A stretch of 11,399 nucleotides of DNA from Thermococci archaeon. Its GTDB lineage: Archaea > Hadarchaeota > B88-G9. Where the stretch lies: positions 1-11,399 of the forward strand of contig QMUK01000033.1 of the NCBI GenBank assembly GCA_003660555.1, read 5' to 3'. Shown piece by piece: positions 1 through 7,246 of the stretch. The translations under genes were made by a program, and so were the position numbers. The notes under the pieces are model-generated. The model had not been told where the DNA came from, did not search any database, and saw only the letters and a list, made by a program, of their open reading frames with translations. The stretch's first letter is position 1. The number at the start of each line of letters is the position of its first letter.

Positions 1-98
1 AACTCATAGCGGTGGGAAAGCTAATCCTCTCTCCTAGGGAGGTGTTCGACTTCGAGAGACACGTGGCTGTTAGAGTGAAGAGGGGCGTGATGAATTGA
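1..98 (+). CDS. C-terminal end of a probable PUA-domain protein (partial)
   Basis: Only the last 31 residues are present, read in frame 3 from base 3 to the TGA at 96-98. The tail runs LIAVGKLILSPREVF, then DFERHVAVRVKRG. This resembles the end of an archaeal PUA domain: a 'vGkallSsrEm' strand and turn followed by 'frrGvAVrV'. Such domains end RNA-modification enzymes such as archaeosine transglycosylase/ArcS-type proteins. The match is from memory of the family pattern over a short stretch, so the parent enzyme cannot be named. The stop overlaps the TTG start of larC (ATTGA, 95-98), so the two genes are probably translationally coupled and in one operon. LarE, the usual partner of LarB and LarC, was considered for this slot, but the tail lacks the family's typical C-terminal 'LDLEGYR' ending. 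Confidence 0.45.
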   Translation, partial: LIAVGKLILSPREVFDFERHVAVRVKRGVMN

Positions 99-1285
99 CG
101 ATAGTCTTCGACCCATTTTGTGGCGTATCCGGAGACATGATCCTCTCTTCTCTATTGGACTTATTCCCAGAGAGAAGAGATGATGTAATCTCCAAATTGG
201 AGAATCTAGGTAGATTACTTGGGATTGAATTGAAAATAAAGCTAGAAGAGGTCAAGAGAGGAGGTATTCCAGGAAAACTCCTCGTGATAGAATCGGATGC
301 TATGAGAATAGATAACCCAATGGAGATGTTGAGAACCTTTAGTAAATTGTGTTCCACGATGAATTTCCCAGAGAAAATATCTAAAACTGGGAAGAGGATA
401 CTTCTCAGGATATTCGAAGCAGAATCTAGAGCACATGGAGTTGAGATGAGGAGATTACATCTACACGAGACTGGAGATATAGACACACAAATAGAGGTGA
501 TAGGAACACTAATTCTCTTGGAAGACGAGAGCGAGGTTTACTCCACTCCCATATCCATAGGAAAAGGATATGTTAGGACTGAACACGGATTGATGCCAGT
601 TCCAACACCAGCTACTGCCCAAATAATGCTCAAGAGCGCACATAAGTTCAGACTTGGACCTGTAGAGGGAGAACTTGCAACTCCAACTGGAGTAGCTATA
701 TTATCTGAGATTGCTAGGCCAATTCCAGATTCAATGAGCTTTAATCCCACTAGGATTGGGCACGGAGCCGGATCCATGGAATTGAAAGAGATTCCGAATC
801 TACTCAGAGCTTATTTGCTCTCACATGAGAAGGAGGAAATTCTCTACATGGTTGAGACGAGCATAGACGACGTCACTCCAGAGATATTGTCCAAAGTGCA
901 AGAAGACTTGGGCTCAATTAGTCTAGACGTATATCTATTACCTACGCTCATGAAGAAGGGCAGACTGGGACACACACTTAAGTGTTTGGTGGAAGGGACC
1001 AAGCTCAGGGAAGCTATAGAGAAGATATTCGAGTCCACTGGTACGCTTGGCGTTAGATACTACTCAGTCAAGAGAGAGAAACTGGAGAGAGAAGAAGTGA
1101 AATTAAACATTCCCATAGGCGAGAGGAAATTCAAAGTGAGATTCAAAGTTTCTTACCTTCCTAGTGGAAGAAGGCAAATAAAAGCAGAGTATGACGACCT
1201 GAAGAGGATATCTGATGAAGTTGGATTACCGATTAGGATCGTGAAGGAGGAGGCAGAGAGAATTGCGAGGAAAGAGATACGTTAG
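95..1285 (+). CDS. larC: LarC, nickel insertion protein of nickel-pincer cofactor synthesis
   Basis: LarC is the CTP-dependent cyclometallase that inserts nickel into pyridinium-3,5-bisthiocarboxylate mononucleotide, giving the nickel pincer nucleotide used by lactate racemase and relatives. The 396-residue protein opens with the family signature DPFCGVSGDM (residues 6-15). It has HLHETGDID (122-130), the stretch VRTEHGLMPVPTPAT (160-174) and EGELATPTG (191-199). The C-terminal CTP-binding half contains TSIDDVTPE (255-263), MKKGRLG (286-292) and TLGVR (317-321). The start is the TTG at 95, because the DPFCG motif sits normally close to the N-terminus. In several bacteria LarC is made by ribosomal frameshifting between larC1 and larC2; here one uninterrupted frame covers both halves. 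The 3' end overlaps larB by 23 bases. Confidence 0.95.
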   Translation: MTIVFDPFCGVSGDMILSSLLDLFPERRDDVISKLENLGRLLGIELKIKLEEVKRGGIPGKLLVIESDAMRIDNPMEMLRTFSKLCSTMNFPEKISKTGKRILLRIFEAESRAHGVEMRRLHLHETGDIDTQIEVIGTLILLEDESEVYSTPISIGKGYVRTEHGLMPVPTPATAQIMLKSAHKFRLGPVEGELATPTGVAILSEIARPIPDSMSFNPTRIGHGAGSMELKEIPNLLRAYLLSHEKEEILYMVETSIDDVTPEILSKVQEDLGSISLDVYLLPTLMKKGRLGHTLKCLVEGTKLREAIEKIFESTGTLGVRYYSVKREKLEREEVKLNIPIGERKFKVRFKVSYLPSGRRQIKAEYDDLKRISDEVGLPIRIVKEEAERIARKEIR

Positions 1286-2054
1286 AGAACTCTTGGAAAA
1301 ATATAAGGCTGGAGCGATCGGGGAAGACGAATTAATAAGAGAGATATGTAAGTTCTCCTTTGAACTGATAGTCACAGAGACAATTAAGTTCGACATTGAG
1401 AGGGACCTGAGAGTAGGTTTCCCTGAAGTAATATACGCTCCCGGGAAGAAGTACGAAGACCTGAAGAAAATATTGAAGGAAGCAATAGACAGAAAAGGGC
1501 TGGTATTTTTGTCTGATTTCGATAACTCCTTAATAGAAAAAGTGTTAGCTGAGTTTCCCGAAGTAGAGATGAAAAGGAGAGGGAAAATTCTGAGCTTGAG
1601 GTCAAGACCTAGGAATGAGATAGGACTGAAGGTAGGAGCAATTACTGCAGGGACATCAGATGTTGACAGAGCTGAGGAGTTCTCACTCATATTAGAGGAG
1701 ATGGGTTTCGAGGTGGTCAAGGAGTACGATGTTGGTATTTCGTCCATTAAGAGAGCCCTAGATGCCGTCAGGAAAATGATGGAAGAGGAAGTAAAGTTGA
1801 TAGTTGTATTTTCAGGGATGGATGGAATTCTACCAACATTAGTCTCATCTCTAGTGGGAGTCCCAGTTATAGGAGTGCCTACATCGTCTTTCAGAGGAAA
1901 TGGAAGAACACCACTCATGACCATGCTGAGTTCGTGTTCTCCAGGCCTATTAGTGGTTAACGTCGACAACTCCGTTGGGGCCGCTGCAGCTGCAGTCAGA
2001 ATACTCAATCTCCTTCTCCGGAAGGATGAGAGACCTAAAAATAAAAACCAATGA
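1263..2054 (+). CDS. larB: LarB, nicotinic acid adenine dinucleotide carboxylase/hydrolase
   Basis: LarB carboxylates the pyridinium ring of nicotinic acid adenine dinucleotide and splits off AMP, the first step of nickel pincer nucleotide synthesis. The 263-residue protein has the LarB N-terminal motif DIERDLRVGFPEV (44-56) followed by GKKYEDL, and then a PurE-like domain: VGAITAGTSD (124-133), YDVG (155-158), VFSGMDGILP (182-191), VPVIGVPTS (200-208). It ends with MLSSCSPG (221-228) and VVNVDNSVGAAAAA (231-244). Cys225 in SSCSPG corresponds to the cysteine reported to form a covalent adduct with the substrate. The TTG start at 1263 lies inside larC, with a GGAGGAGG stretch about 11 bases upstream. 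Gene order larC-larB suggests co-expression. The last 10 or so residues (KDERPKNKNQ) are a lysine-rich tail beyond the usual family end. Confidence 0.93.
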   Translation: MRGKRYVRELLEKYKAGAIGEDELIREICKFSFELIVTETIKFDIERDLRVGFPEVIYAPGKKYEDLKKILKEAIDRKGLVFLSDFDNSLIEKVLAEFPEVEMKRRGKILSLRSRPRNEIGLKVGAITAGTSDVDRAEEFSLILEEMGFEVVKEYDVGISSIKRALDAVRKMMEEEVKLIVVFSGMDGILPTLVSSLVGVPVIGVPTSSFRGNGRTPLMTMLSSCSPGLLVVNVDNSVGAAAAAVRILNLLLRKDERPKNKNQ

Positions 2055-2079
2055 AAATCGAACCCCTCTTTTAGTCACA

Positions 2080-2087
2080 TATTTAAA
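2080..2087 (+). promoter_or_regulatory. Possible internal TATA box before tldD
   Basis: TATTTAAA lies in the 64-base gap between larB and the preferred tldD start. With the usual spacing of about 26 bases, transcription would begin near 2110, just ahead of the TTG at 2119. The sequence upstream (AGTCACA) is a poor BRE and lacks the AAGG seen at other promoters here, so this is a tentative internal promoter in an otherwise continuous operon. Confidence 0.35.
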
Positions 2088-2108
2088 GAACTCACTCCAA
2101 TGCATGCT

Positions 2109-2115
2109 AGGTGGT
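2109..2115 (+). promoter_or_regulatory. Ribosome binding site that selects the tldD TTG start
   Basis: AGGTGGT sits three bases before TTG 2119. This is the same register as GGAGGTGCC, three bases before the ATG of the next gene. It supports TTG 2119 over ATG 2104, which has no purine-rich site upstream. Confidence 0.55.
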
Positions 2116-2118
2116 CCA

Positions 2119-3522
2119 TTGAGGGATCTACTGGAGAAGTTCATGTCCATAGGAACGTCTCTGGGTGCGGAATACTTGGATTTAAGGGCTCAAAAAATTG
2201 AGAAAACAGAAGTACTTCTTAAGGAGAATAAAATAGAGATATCGACTGGAATACTAGGAGGAATAGGAATAAGAGCCTTAGTAGGAGGACGTTGGGGATT
2301 CTCATCAGTTACTAAGCTCGATTCCATAGAAAGTGGAATAAAGGAAGCTATTTCAATGGCTAGAGCATCAGGAAAGAAGGGAAGCATAGATCTAGAGGAA
2401 GTGCCCACGGTAGAAGACTCAGTAACTGTGGGGAGGAAAGTCGACTTAGATCCAAGAGCTGTGACACCTGAGGAGAAGGTCTCTGTTCTAGGAGAGATGA
2501 ACAACAAACTAATAGGGATTCAGGGAGTGAAAGCAGTAACTATAGAGTACCTAGACGTCTCTGGTAGACAATACTTCTGCAATTCGGAGGGATCCTACAT
2601 AGAAGAGGACAAGACGTATGTTTGGACGAAAATAACTGCAATAGGAAGGAAGAGAGACGTGATAGTCACTGGTAGAGAAGAAATAGGAACTACTTCAGGT
2701 TTCAGCGAATTCTTGGATAAGAAAGACAGAGCCATAGAGAAGCTCGGGAACAGAATAGAAATGCAGTTGGAATCAAAAGCGCCAAAAGGAGGAGAATTTC
2801 CAGTAGTGGTTGGTCCAGAATTAGTTGGGGTACTAGTCCATGAGGCTTTAGGACATCTAGCAGAAGCCGATCTCACACTCTCAGGATCGATAATAAGGCC
2901 CCTATTGGGAAAGAAGATCGCTAGCTCACTGATCAACGTGTATGACGATGGAACTATTGAAGGAGCATTTGGATCCTTCTTCTACGATGACGAGGGAACT
3001 CCTTCTCAGAGAACTCAACTAATAAAAGAGGGAAAACTAGTCTCTCTAATGTACGATAGAGAGCATGCTATGAAGTTCAAGAGAATTTCTGAGGAAGAAG
3101 GAATAATCGATGAATTCAACACATCTCCCACAGGAAACGCTAGAGCTGAGAGTTACTCAGTACCTCCGATTATAAGGATGAGTAACACTTACGTCTCTAA
3201 AGGAGACATGAGTATGGAGGAGCTCCTCGAGGGAATAAAGTTCGGATACTACCTAGTGAGCTTTAGGGGTGGACAAGCTAACCTAGACGGAACGTTTCAA
3301 GTTGGAGTCCAAGAAGCCTATGAGATATCAAATGGAGAAATCTCTAATCCAGTTAGGAGTGTAAGCATAAGTGGAAACACCCTAGAAACACTCAATAGGG
3401 TCGAAGGAGTTGGTGAGGACTTCCATTTGATCTCGGGAAGGTGTGGAAAAGGCCAGATGGCATTCGTTGGGAGTGGAGGACCTCATTTGAAAATCGGAGG
3501 GATACTAGTAGGAGGTGCCTAG
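2119..3522 (+). CDS. tldD: TldD, catalytic subunit of TldD/TldE metalloprotease
   Basis: TldD and TldE form a heterodimeric zinc peptidase that, in bacteria, trims unfolded peptides such as microcin leaders and the CcdA antitoxin. From the TTG at 2119 the protein is 467 residues, the normal family length. The zinc motif HEALGH (HExxxH) is at residues 241-246. The family's other landmarks follow: VYDDGTIEG, YDDEGTPSQRT, NARAE, and near the C-terminus SGRCGKGQM with the conserved cysteine thought to be the third metal ligand, then SGGPHLKIGG. TTG 2119 is preferred on the ribosome binding site and because family members begin a few residues before a 'LLEKFMSIGTSLGAEYLDLR'-like helix. ATG 2104 (472 residues) is the alternative; the frame is open back to 1975 but that extension has no family match. 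It abuts pmbA with no intergenic bases. Confidence 0.95.
   Translation: MRDLLEKFMSIGTSLGAEYLDLRAQKIEKTEVLLKENKIEISTGILGGIGIRALVGGRWGFSSVTKLDSIESGIKEAISMARASGKKGSIDLEEVPTVEDSVTVGRKVDLDPRAVTPEEKVSVLGEMNNKLIGIQGVKAVTIEYLDVSGRQYFCNSEGSYIEEDKTYVWTKITAIGRKRDVIVTGREEIGTTSGFSEFLDKKDRAIEKLGNRIEMQLESKAPKGGEFPVVVGPELVGVLVHEALGHLAEADLTLSGSIIRPLLGKKIASSLINVYDDGTIEGAFGSFFYDDEGTPSQRTQLIKEGKLVSLMYDREHAMKFKRISEEEGIIDEFNTSPTGNARAESYSVPPIIRMSNTYVSKGDMSMEELLEGIKFGYYLVSFRGGQANLDGTFQVGVQEAYEISNGEISNPVRSVSISGNTLETLNRVEGVGEDFHLISGRCGKGQMAFVGSGGPHLKIGGILVGGA
3511..3517 (+). promoter_or_regulatory. Strong Shine-Dalgarno site for pmbA
   Basis: GGAGGTG is placed five bases before ATG 3523, inside the last codons of tldD. 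It fixes the pmbA start and indicates coupled translation of the two peptidase subunits. Confidence 0.75.
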
Positions 3523-4884
3523 ATGCCATTTGACCTATCCCTAATAATTAGAAAAGCTGAAAAATTCGGAGCAAAAGAGGCAGAAGCATTCCTAATAAGA
3601 AGAAGGAAGATGTCATCCGAAATAAAAGGTGGAGAAATAGACTTATCGTCGACAAAGCTTGAAGAGGGAGTTGGACTCAGAGTAGTCCTAGATAAGGGAA
3701 GAGTTGGTTTCTCCTACTCTAATGACCCAAGTAAGCAGGAGGAGTTGATAAAGAAATCCATTAAAGTGGCTAGAGCCAATGAAGAGGATGAAAATTGGCC
3801 TTCTTTCCCTTGTTGCAAAAATTACAGAAGAGTAAAGAACTTTTACAAGGAAGTTGTAAATATGGGATCAGACGAAGTCGTGGAAATGTCTAAATTGATG
3901 TTAGACTCTGCTAAGTTAGACGAAAGAGTACAACCTTTCTTTGGATCCTCTGAAGTAACGTATGACTTCAGAGAATTGTGTAACACTCAAGGAATTCATG
4001 TGGAAGAGGAGAGCACACTTCTCTCTTTGAACTTGTCCACGATAGCCAGAGAAAATGGTAAAGTGTCCCCTATTTGCTTCGAATACGATGTGAGTAGATC
4101 AAAAGACGTAGATCCAGAGAGAGTCGGAAGAGAAGCCTCTGAAATAGCTCTTAAGTGTTTAGAACACTCTAAAATAGAGAGTGGAGAAAAGGACGTACTT
4201 TTCTCTCAGGAAGCCCTCATGATGCTTTGGCTCTTCACCATCTCTCAAGGAATAAAAGGAGATCAGGTACAAAGAGAAACTTCCTTTCTTGCTGGGAAAA
4301 TAGGAGAGAAAGTTGCCTCTGAAAAAGTAAGCTTATCGGATGATGGGACTCTCGAAGGAGGAGTCTTCTCTCATTCTTTTGATGACGAGGGAGTCCCCTG
4401 CCAGAAGACAGAAATAATTTCCGATGGAACGCTAAAGGGATTCATATACGACCACTATTCAGCTAGGAAGGAAGGAAAAGAGAGCACTGGAAATGCATGG
4501 AGGGGAAGGGATTTCTTCGGAGAAAAATTACCGTATACATCTGTTCCAAGGGTAGCAACTACGAATTTAGTCCTAGAGAAAGGGAGAAAGAGTTTGGATC
4601 AACTAATAGACGAGATAGATGAAGGGGTATTGGTGAGATCCCTTCAAGGAGCGCATTCCAGTGATCCAGAAAGTGGGAGCTTCAGTGTCGTTGCAACCCC
4701 CTCATTCCTAATAGAGAAAGGAGAGGTGAAAGGACTACTCAGAGGGATAATGCTATCTGGAAATGCCTTCTCTCTACTGGAAAAGGTGAGAGAACTTTCC
4801 AGAGAGACTAGGACAGCCTATTTCCTAGTAGCTCCTTGGATTCTCTTCGAAGACGTTAGGGTCATAGCCAAGGGAAGTAGTTAA
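3523..4884 (+). CDS. pmbA: TldE/PmbA, non-catalytic partner of TldD
   Basis: This 453-residue protein is a TldD paralogue with the same overall layout. At the place of HExxxH it has SQEALMMLWLFTIS, so it lacks the zinc motif, as expected of TldE/PmbA; this is not degeneration. Shared family landmarks are present: LSDDGTLEGG, FDDEGVPCQKTE, GFIYD, STGNAWRG and a C-terminal LLRGIMLSGN. The partner shapes the substrate channel of the heterodimer. The ATG at 3523 follows directly on the tldD TAG (3520-3522), which favours equal synthesis of the two subunits. Its TAA stop overlaps the stop of the opposing oxidoreductase gene within the palindrome TTAA (4881-4884). In bacteria this pair acts in the cytoplasm; no signal peptide is seen here. 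Confidence 0.93.
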   Translation: MPFDLSLIIRKAEKFGAKEAEAFLIRRRKMSSEIKGGEIDLSSTKLEEGVGLRVVLDKGRVGFSYSNDPSKQEELIKKSIKVARANEEDENWPSFPCCKNYRRVKNFYKEVVNMGSDEVVEMSKLMLDSAKLDERVQPFFGSSEVTYDFRELCNTQGIHVEEESTLLSLNLSTIARENGKVSPICFEYDVSRSKDVDPERVGREASEIALKCLEHSKIESGEKDVLFSQEALMMLWLFTISQGIKGDQVQRETSFLAGKIGEKVASEKVSLSDDGTLEGGVFSHSFDDEGVPCQKTEIISDGTLKGFIYDHYSARKEGKESTGNAWRGRDFFGEKLPYTSVPRVATTNLVLEKGRKSLDQLIDEIDEGVLVRSLQGAHSSDPESGSFSVVATPSFLIEKGEVKGLLRGIMLSGNAFSLLEKVRELSRETRTAYFLVAPWILFEDVRVIAKGSS

Positions 4885-5879
4885 GGCCAGTATCCATCAC
4901 TGAGATACATTTCCATAGCTCTAGCAGCCTTTTTCCCAGTAGATATAGCGTCCCCTATCTTCCTTGGCCCTAGGGATACATCTCCACCAGCAAATACACC
5001 TTTCCTAGTAGTTCTACCCTCTTCGTCGGTTACTATTCTCCCCCACTCTACCTTTATTCCGAAGTCTCCCTTGAACGGAGGAGTTGGTCTTTGACCTATG
5101 GCCAATATCACACTATCCACATCCATTTCAAATTCTGATCCAGGAATTGGCTCTGGTCTAGGTCTTCCTGAAGAATCTGGCTCTCCTAGCTTCATTTTTA
5201 TCAATTCCATTTTTTCCACTCTTTTTCTTCCGATGAACTTAGTTGGATTGGTCAACCACATGAACTCTATTCCTTCTTTCTCTGCATCTTGGAGTTCCAT
5301 TTCCGTAGCGGGAGCTTCCTTTCTGGATCTCCTGTATATGACGAACACCTCTTTTGCTCCTCTCCTCTTAGCGGTCCTACAAGCATCCATGGCTACATCT
5401 CCGCAACCTATTACAGCCACCCTCTCTCCCAAGTTCGGTATCTCCTCTTCCTTGGAATACCCCTCCCTCACCATGGCCACCTTGAAGAGATAGTCCATAG
5501 CTTGATAGACTCCCTCTAGATCTTCTCCCTCTAACCCCATGGAAATTGGCTCCCAAGCCCCAGTTCCAACGAAAACTGCGTCATAGCTTTCTAGGATTTC
5601 CGAGAACTCCTCGTCATCGACTTTATGGTTCAAGTGGAATTTCACTCCTGCACTCTTCAGTTCCTCTATTCCCTTCTTTATCGGCTCCTTTGGAATTCTC
5701 CATTCTGGAATCCCAAATATTAGTAACCCTCCCGGTTCTGGTAGAGAATCAAATACATGAACTTCGTGCCCATTACAGATCATCTCTCCTGCCACTGTCA
5801 GTCCGGAAGGTCCAGCTCCTATTATTGCTACCTTTTTGCCAGTAGGACTTTTCTTCTCCTTGCAGAAGAGGAACTTCAT
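4881..5879 (-). CDS. GltD-like FAD/NADPH oxidoreductase lacking the N-terminal Fe-S domain
   Basis: This 332-residue protein belongs to the glutamate synthase small subunit (GltD)/NfnB-like flavoprotein family. The FAD-binding motif is VAIIGAGPSGLTVA (17-30), followed by PGGLLIFGIPEWRIP (49-63). The NAD(P) fold has VAVIGCGDVAMDACRTA (154-170), and YRRSRKEAP (182-190) suggests NADPH preference. The FAD-closing motif GVFAGGDVSLGP is at 294-305. Full GltD-type proteins begin with about 130 residues carrying two [4Fe-4S] clusters. Here only MKFLFCKEKKSPTG precedes the FAD motif, and an in-frame stop 6 codons upstream rules out a longer N-terminus. Electrons must come from or go to a separate partner, perhaps a ferredoxin. 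No large glutamate synthase subunit is in the window, so a role in glutamate synthesis is unproven. A GGGGGT site (5884-5889) precedes the ATG. Confidence 0.9.
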   Translation of the reverse strand: MKFLFCKEKKSPTGKKVAIIGAGPSGLTVAGEMICNGHEVHVFDSLPEPGGLLIFGIPEWRIPKEPIKKGIEELKSAGVKFHLNHKVDDEEFSEILESYDAVFVGTGAWEPISMGLEGEDLEGVYQAMDYLFKVAMVREGYSKEEEIPNLGERVAVIGCGDVAMDACRTAKRRGAKEVFVIYRRSRKEAPATEMELQDAEKEGIEFMWLTNPTKFIGRKRVEKMELIKMKLGEPDSSGRPRPEPIPGSEFEMDVDSVILAIGQRPTPPFKGDFGIKVEWGRIVTDEEGRTTRKGVFAGGDVSLGPRKIGDAISTGKKAARAMEMYLSDGYWP

Positions 5880-5894
5880 TTCGACCCCCAGCCC

Positions 5895-5910
5895 TTATTC
5901 ATCGGAATAA
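5895..5910. repeat. Small dyad in the leader/TATA region of the GltD-like gene
   Basis: TTATTC and GAATAA form perfect 6-base arms around a 4-base loop, overlapping one edge of the TATA box. Arms this short can arise by chance in AT-rich DNA; it is recorded because similar dyads sit at other promoters here. Confidence 0.3.
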
Positions 5911-5917
5911 AACCTTT
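5906..5917 (-). promoter_or_regulatory. BRE/TATA promoter of the GltD-like oxidoreductase
   Basis: On the - strand the sequence reads AAAGG-TTTTATT, matching the AAGG + TTTWWAWT pattern of other promoters in the window. The TATA centre is about 30 bases from the ATG, so a transcript would begin near 5883 with a very short leader. Confidence 0.6.
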
Positions 5918-5963
5918 ACTCTTCTCGGAGACTATCACTTCGATACCTGATAACTCCACTCTT

Positions 5964-5970
5964 AAGAAAA
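5964..5970 (-). terminator. Possible T-rich terminator after the acetyltransferase gene
   Basis: Immediately after the TGA of the acetyltransferase the - strand reads TTTTCTT. Archaeal transcription often ends at T-runs without a hairpin. The run is short, so the call is weak. Confidence 0.3.
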
Positions 5971-6567
5971 TCAGCTTCTTATAGAGTCACTACAGATTTC
6001 CATTACCTTACTCTCATGCATCTCGTTGAATTCATCCCTTAGCATGTCCATCTCTATTAAATCGTACTTCTTTGAACCTCTCAGTATCCTACACCTCTTC
6101 CTGCCCACTTCCTTGAATCCGACAGACTTGTAGCAATTTATTGCTCTCTCGTTGAACTCCATAACGTCTAAACTTATCACATCTAAGGAGAGGACATTGA
6201 ATCCATAGTCTAGAGTCAGTATTACAGACTCTCTCCCCAATCCTCTCCCCCAGAGATCTTTTCTCCACAATGAGATTCCAAGTCGCCCAGTTCTATTAAA
6301 GAAATCTACTTTTAGGCTGCTATTCCCTATCAAAGATCCATTCTCTTTGAGTATTATCGAAAAGAAGAATAAATCCTTCTCCCTCCCATTTAAGATATTA
6401 TCTAACCATCTCTCCTCCATTTCTCTCGTCATAATCCTAGGAAAGAGGTTGAGGTACTGGGTAACCTCTTTGTCGTTTATGGACTCAAGTAGAAGTTCAA
6501 CGTCCTCCTTCGTTGGTGGAGATAGGAATACTCTCTCCCCTTCGAGGATTACTGGTCTTCTAGGCAT
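5971..6567 (-). CDS. GNAT-family N-acetyltransferase (RimJ/RimL type)
   Basis: This 198-residue protein matches the RimJ/RimL branch of acetyl-CoA-dependent N-acetyltransferases, which modify N-terminal amino groups, ribosomal proteins or small molecules. The opening 'LEGERVFLSPPTKEDVELLL' (8-27) is the usual first strand and helix of this branch. The acetyl-CoA pyrophosphate loop is LWGRGLGRES (105-114). The late motif FNERAINCYKSVGFKEVGR (138-156) is the typical N-x-x-A-x-x-x-Y-x-x-x-G-F pattern. After the domain comes a polar tail of about 25 residues (DEFNEMHESKVMEICSDSIRS region) not needed for the fold. The substrate cannot be read from sequence. The ATG at 6567 is followed directly by MPRRP and preceded by a GGGAT site and its own promoter, so it is probably a single-gene transcript. 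Confidence 0.9.
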   Translation of the reverse strand: MPRRPVILEGERVFLSPPTKEDVELLLESINDKEVTQYLNLFPRIMTREMEERWLDNILNGREKDLFFFSIILKENGSLIGNSSLKVDFFNRTGRLGISLWRKDLWGRGLGRESVILTLDYGFNVLSLDVISLDVMEFNERAINCYKSVGFKEVGRKRCRILRGSKKYDLIEMDMLRDEFNEMHESKVMEICSDSIRS

Positions 6568-6570
6568 TTC

Positions 6571-6602
6571 AATCCCAGTTTTTGGATATAACAGCTGGGA
6601 TT
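6571..6602. repeat. Inverted repeat across the acetyltransferase promoter
   Basis: AATCCCAG (6571-6578) and CTGGGATT (6595-6602) are perfect 8-base arms with a 16-base spacer. With one mismatch the match extends to 11 of 12 bases (6567-6578 with 6595-6606). The distal arm overlaps the TATA box and the proximal arm covers the predicted start of transcription and the GGGAT ribosome site. It could be an operator or a leader hairpin; which one is not decidable here. Confidence 0.5.
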
Positions 6603-6612
6603 TAAAAACCTT
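6600..6612 (-). promoter_or_regulatory. BRE/TATA promoter of the acetyltransferase
   Basis: On the - strand: AAGG-TTTTTAAAT. Its centre near 6604 predicts transcription from about 6578, giving a leader of about 10 bases before ATG 6567. The rest of the 127-base gap 6568-6694 (downstream of trm56) shows no ORF, tRNA or clear snoRNA boxes. Confidence 0.6.
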
Positions 6613-6694
6613 ATGTCGGGAGATTGTTCTGAGATCATTTTGCAGACGAGTAGGGTGAGAGTTTGACCGATTAGCTACTCTAGGAGAGACAATA

Positions 6695-7234
6695 CTACTC
6701 CTCTCCTAACGAATCAACTCTTAAGACAGTTTTCCCTCTTTTGGAAGGTATTATCCTGATTTTACAGTTTTTGAATTCCCTCTTCAATTCTTCGCCTGAG
6801 AATATCCTGTCCAATAGTATCGCTAATGCTGAGATCTCAGAGTGAGGTTGATTTCCTATGGCCACGTTCAGATCTGCCAGATCATATATTTCCCTTGGAA
6901 CCTTCTCGGATCCAACTATGACTAGTATTTTCTCGTACTTTCTTATTTCGTTTATTACGTCATCTACATTTATTCCGTACATGGTCAAGTGGACTATTCT
7001 CCATCCTTTTTTCTTTCTCTCTTTTATTTCTCTCTTCCAGTTTATTCCACTTCTTATCCAGAACTCCCCTCCCCATTTGTCCACTAGATCTGATATTTTA
7101 CTTTCTAGTCTCTTGTCTTCCCTATCTATTAGTATCCCAGAGGCTCCGAAAGCTCTAGCAACTAAACAAACGTGAGTAGATACTCTCTTGTCCCTCTCAG
7201 GTCTATGTCCAACCCTCAGGACTACTATTTCCAA
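6695..7234 (-). CDS. trm56: aTrm56, tRNA (cytidine-56-2'-O)-methyltransferase
   Basis: This archaeal SPOUT-class enzyme adds a 2'-O-methyl group to C56 of the tRNA T-loop, using S-adenosylmethionine. The 179-residue protein shows the family signature at its start: [18 protein letters not shown] (5-22) followed by ARAFGASGI (26-34). The SPOUT knot region contains VIVGSEKVP (105-113) and the near-invariant [17 protein letters not shown] (123-139), which forms the cofactor pocket. Length is normal for the family. The start is a TTG at 7234 because the signature begins four residues later. The - strand has GGGAGGGGG one base before it, an unusually close ribosome site. It is divergent from the TFE alpha gene across a 67-base gap that holds a 19-bp palindrome. 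Confidence 0.95.
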   Translation of the reverse strand: MEIVVLRVGHRPERDKRVSTHVCLVARAFGASGILIDREDKRLESKISDLVDKWGGEFWIRSGINWKREIKERKKKGWRIVHLTMYGINVDDVINEIRKYEKILVIVGSEKVPREIYDLADLNVAIGNQPHSEISALAILLDRIFSGEELKREFKNCKIRIIPSKRGKTVLRVDSLGEE

Positions 7235-7246
7235 ACCCCCTCCCAG

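Noticed and set aside
88-94. GTGATGA resembling a C box of a C/D guide RNA
   Set aside because: It falls in coding sequence at the end of the PUA-type gene, and no matching D box (CTGA) lies at a suitable distance.
1226-2008. 260-codon open frame on the - strand opposite larB
   Set aside because: It is serine/threonine-rich, has no recognisable motif, and lies wholly antisense to larB, whose product matches its family over its full length.
1975-2118. N-terminal extension of TldD from TTG 1975
   Set aside because: The extra 48 codons overlap larB in another frame, show no family similarity, and a ribosome site supports TTG 2119.
3523-4884. PmbA as an inactivated duplicate of TldD because HExxxH is missing
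   Set aside because: Loss of this motif is the normal state of TldE/PmbA, and the frame is full length and intact.
5757-5984. Open frames on the + strand opposite the GltD-like gene (several between 5098 and 5984)
   Set aside because: Low-complexity Ser/Leu/Pro translations that mirror the purine-rich coding strand of a clear enzyme gene; no ribosome sites or family motifs.
6609-6694. Possible small RNA gene in the gap between trm56 and the acetyltransferase promoter
   Set aside because: Neither strand shows tRNA features, paired C/D boxes or a convincing stable hairpin with a promoter.
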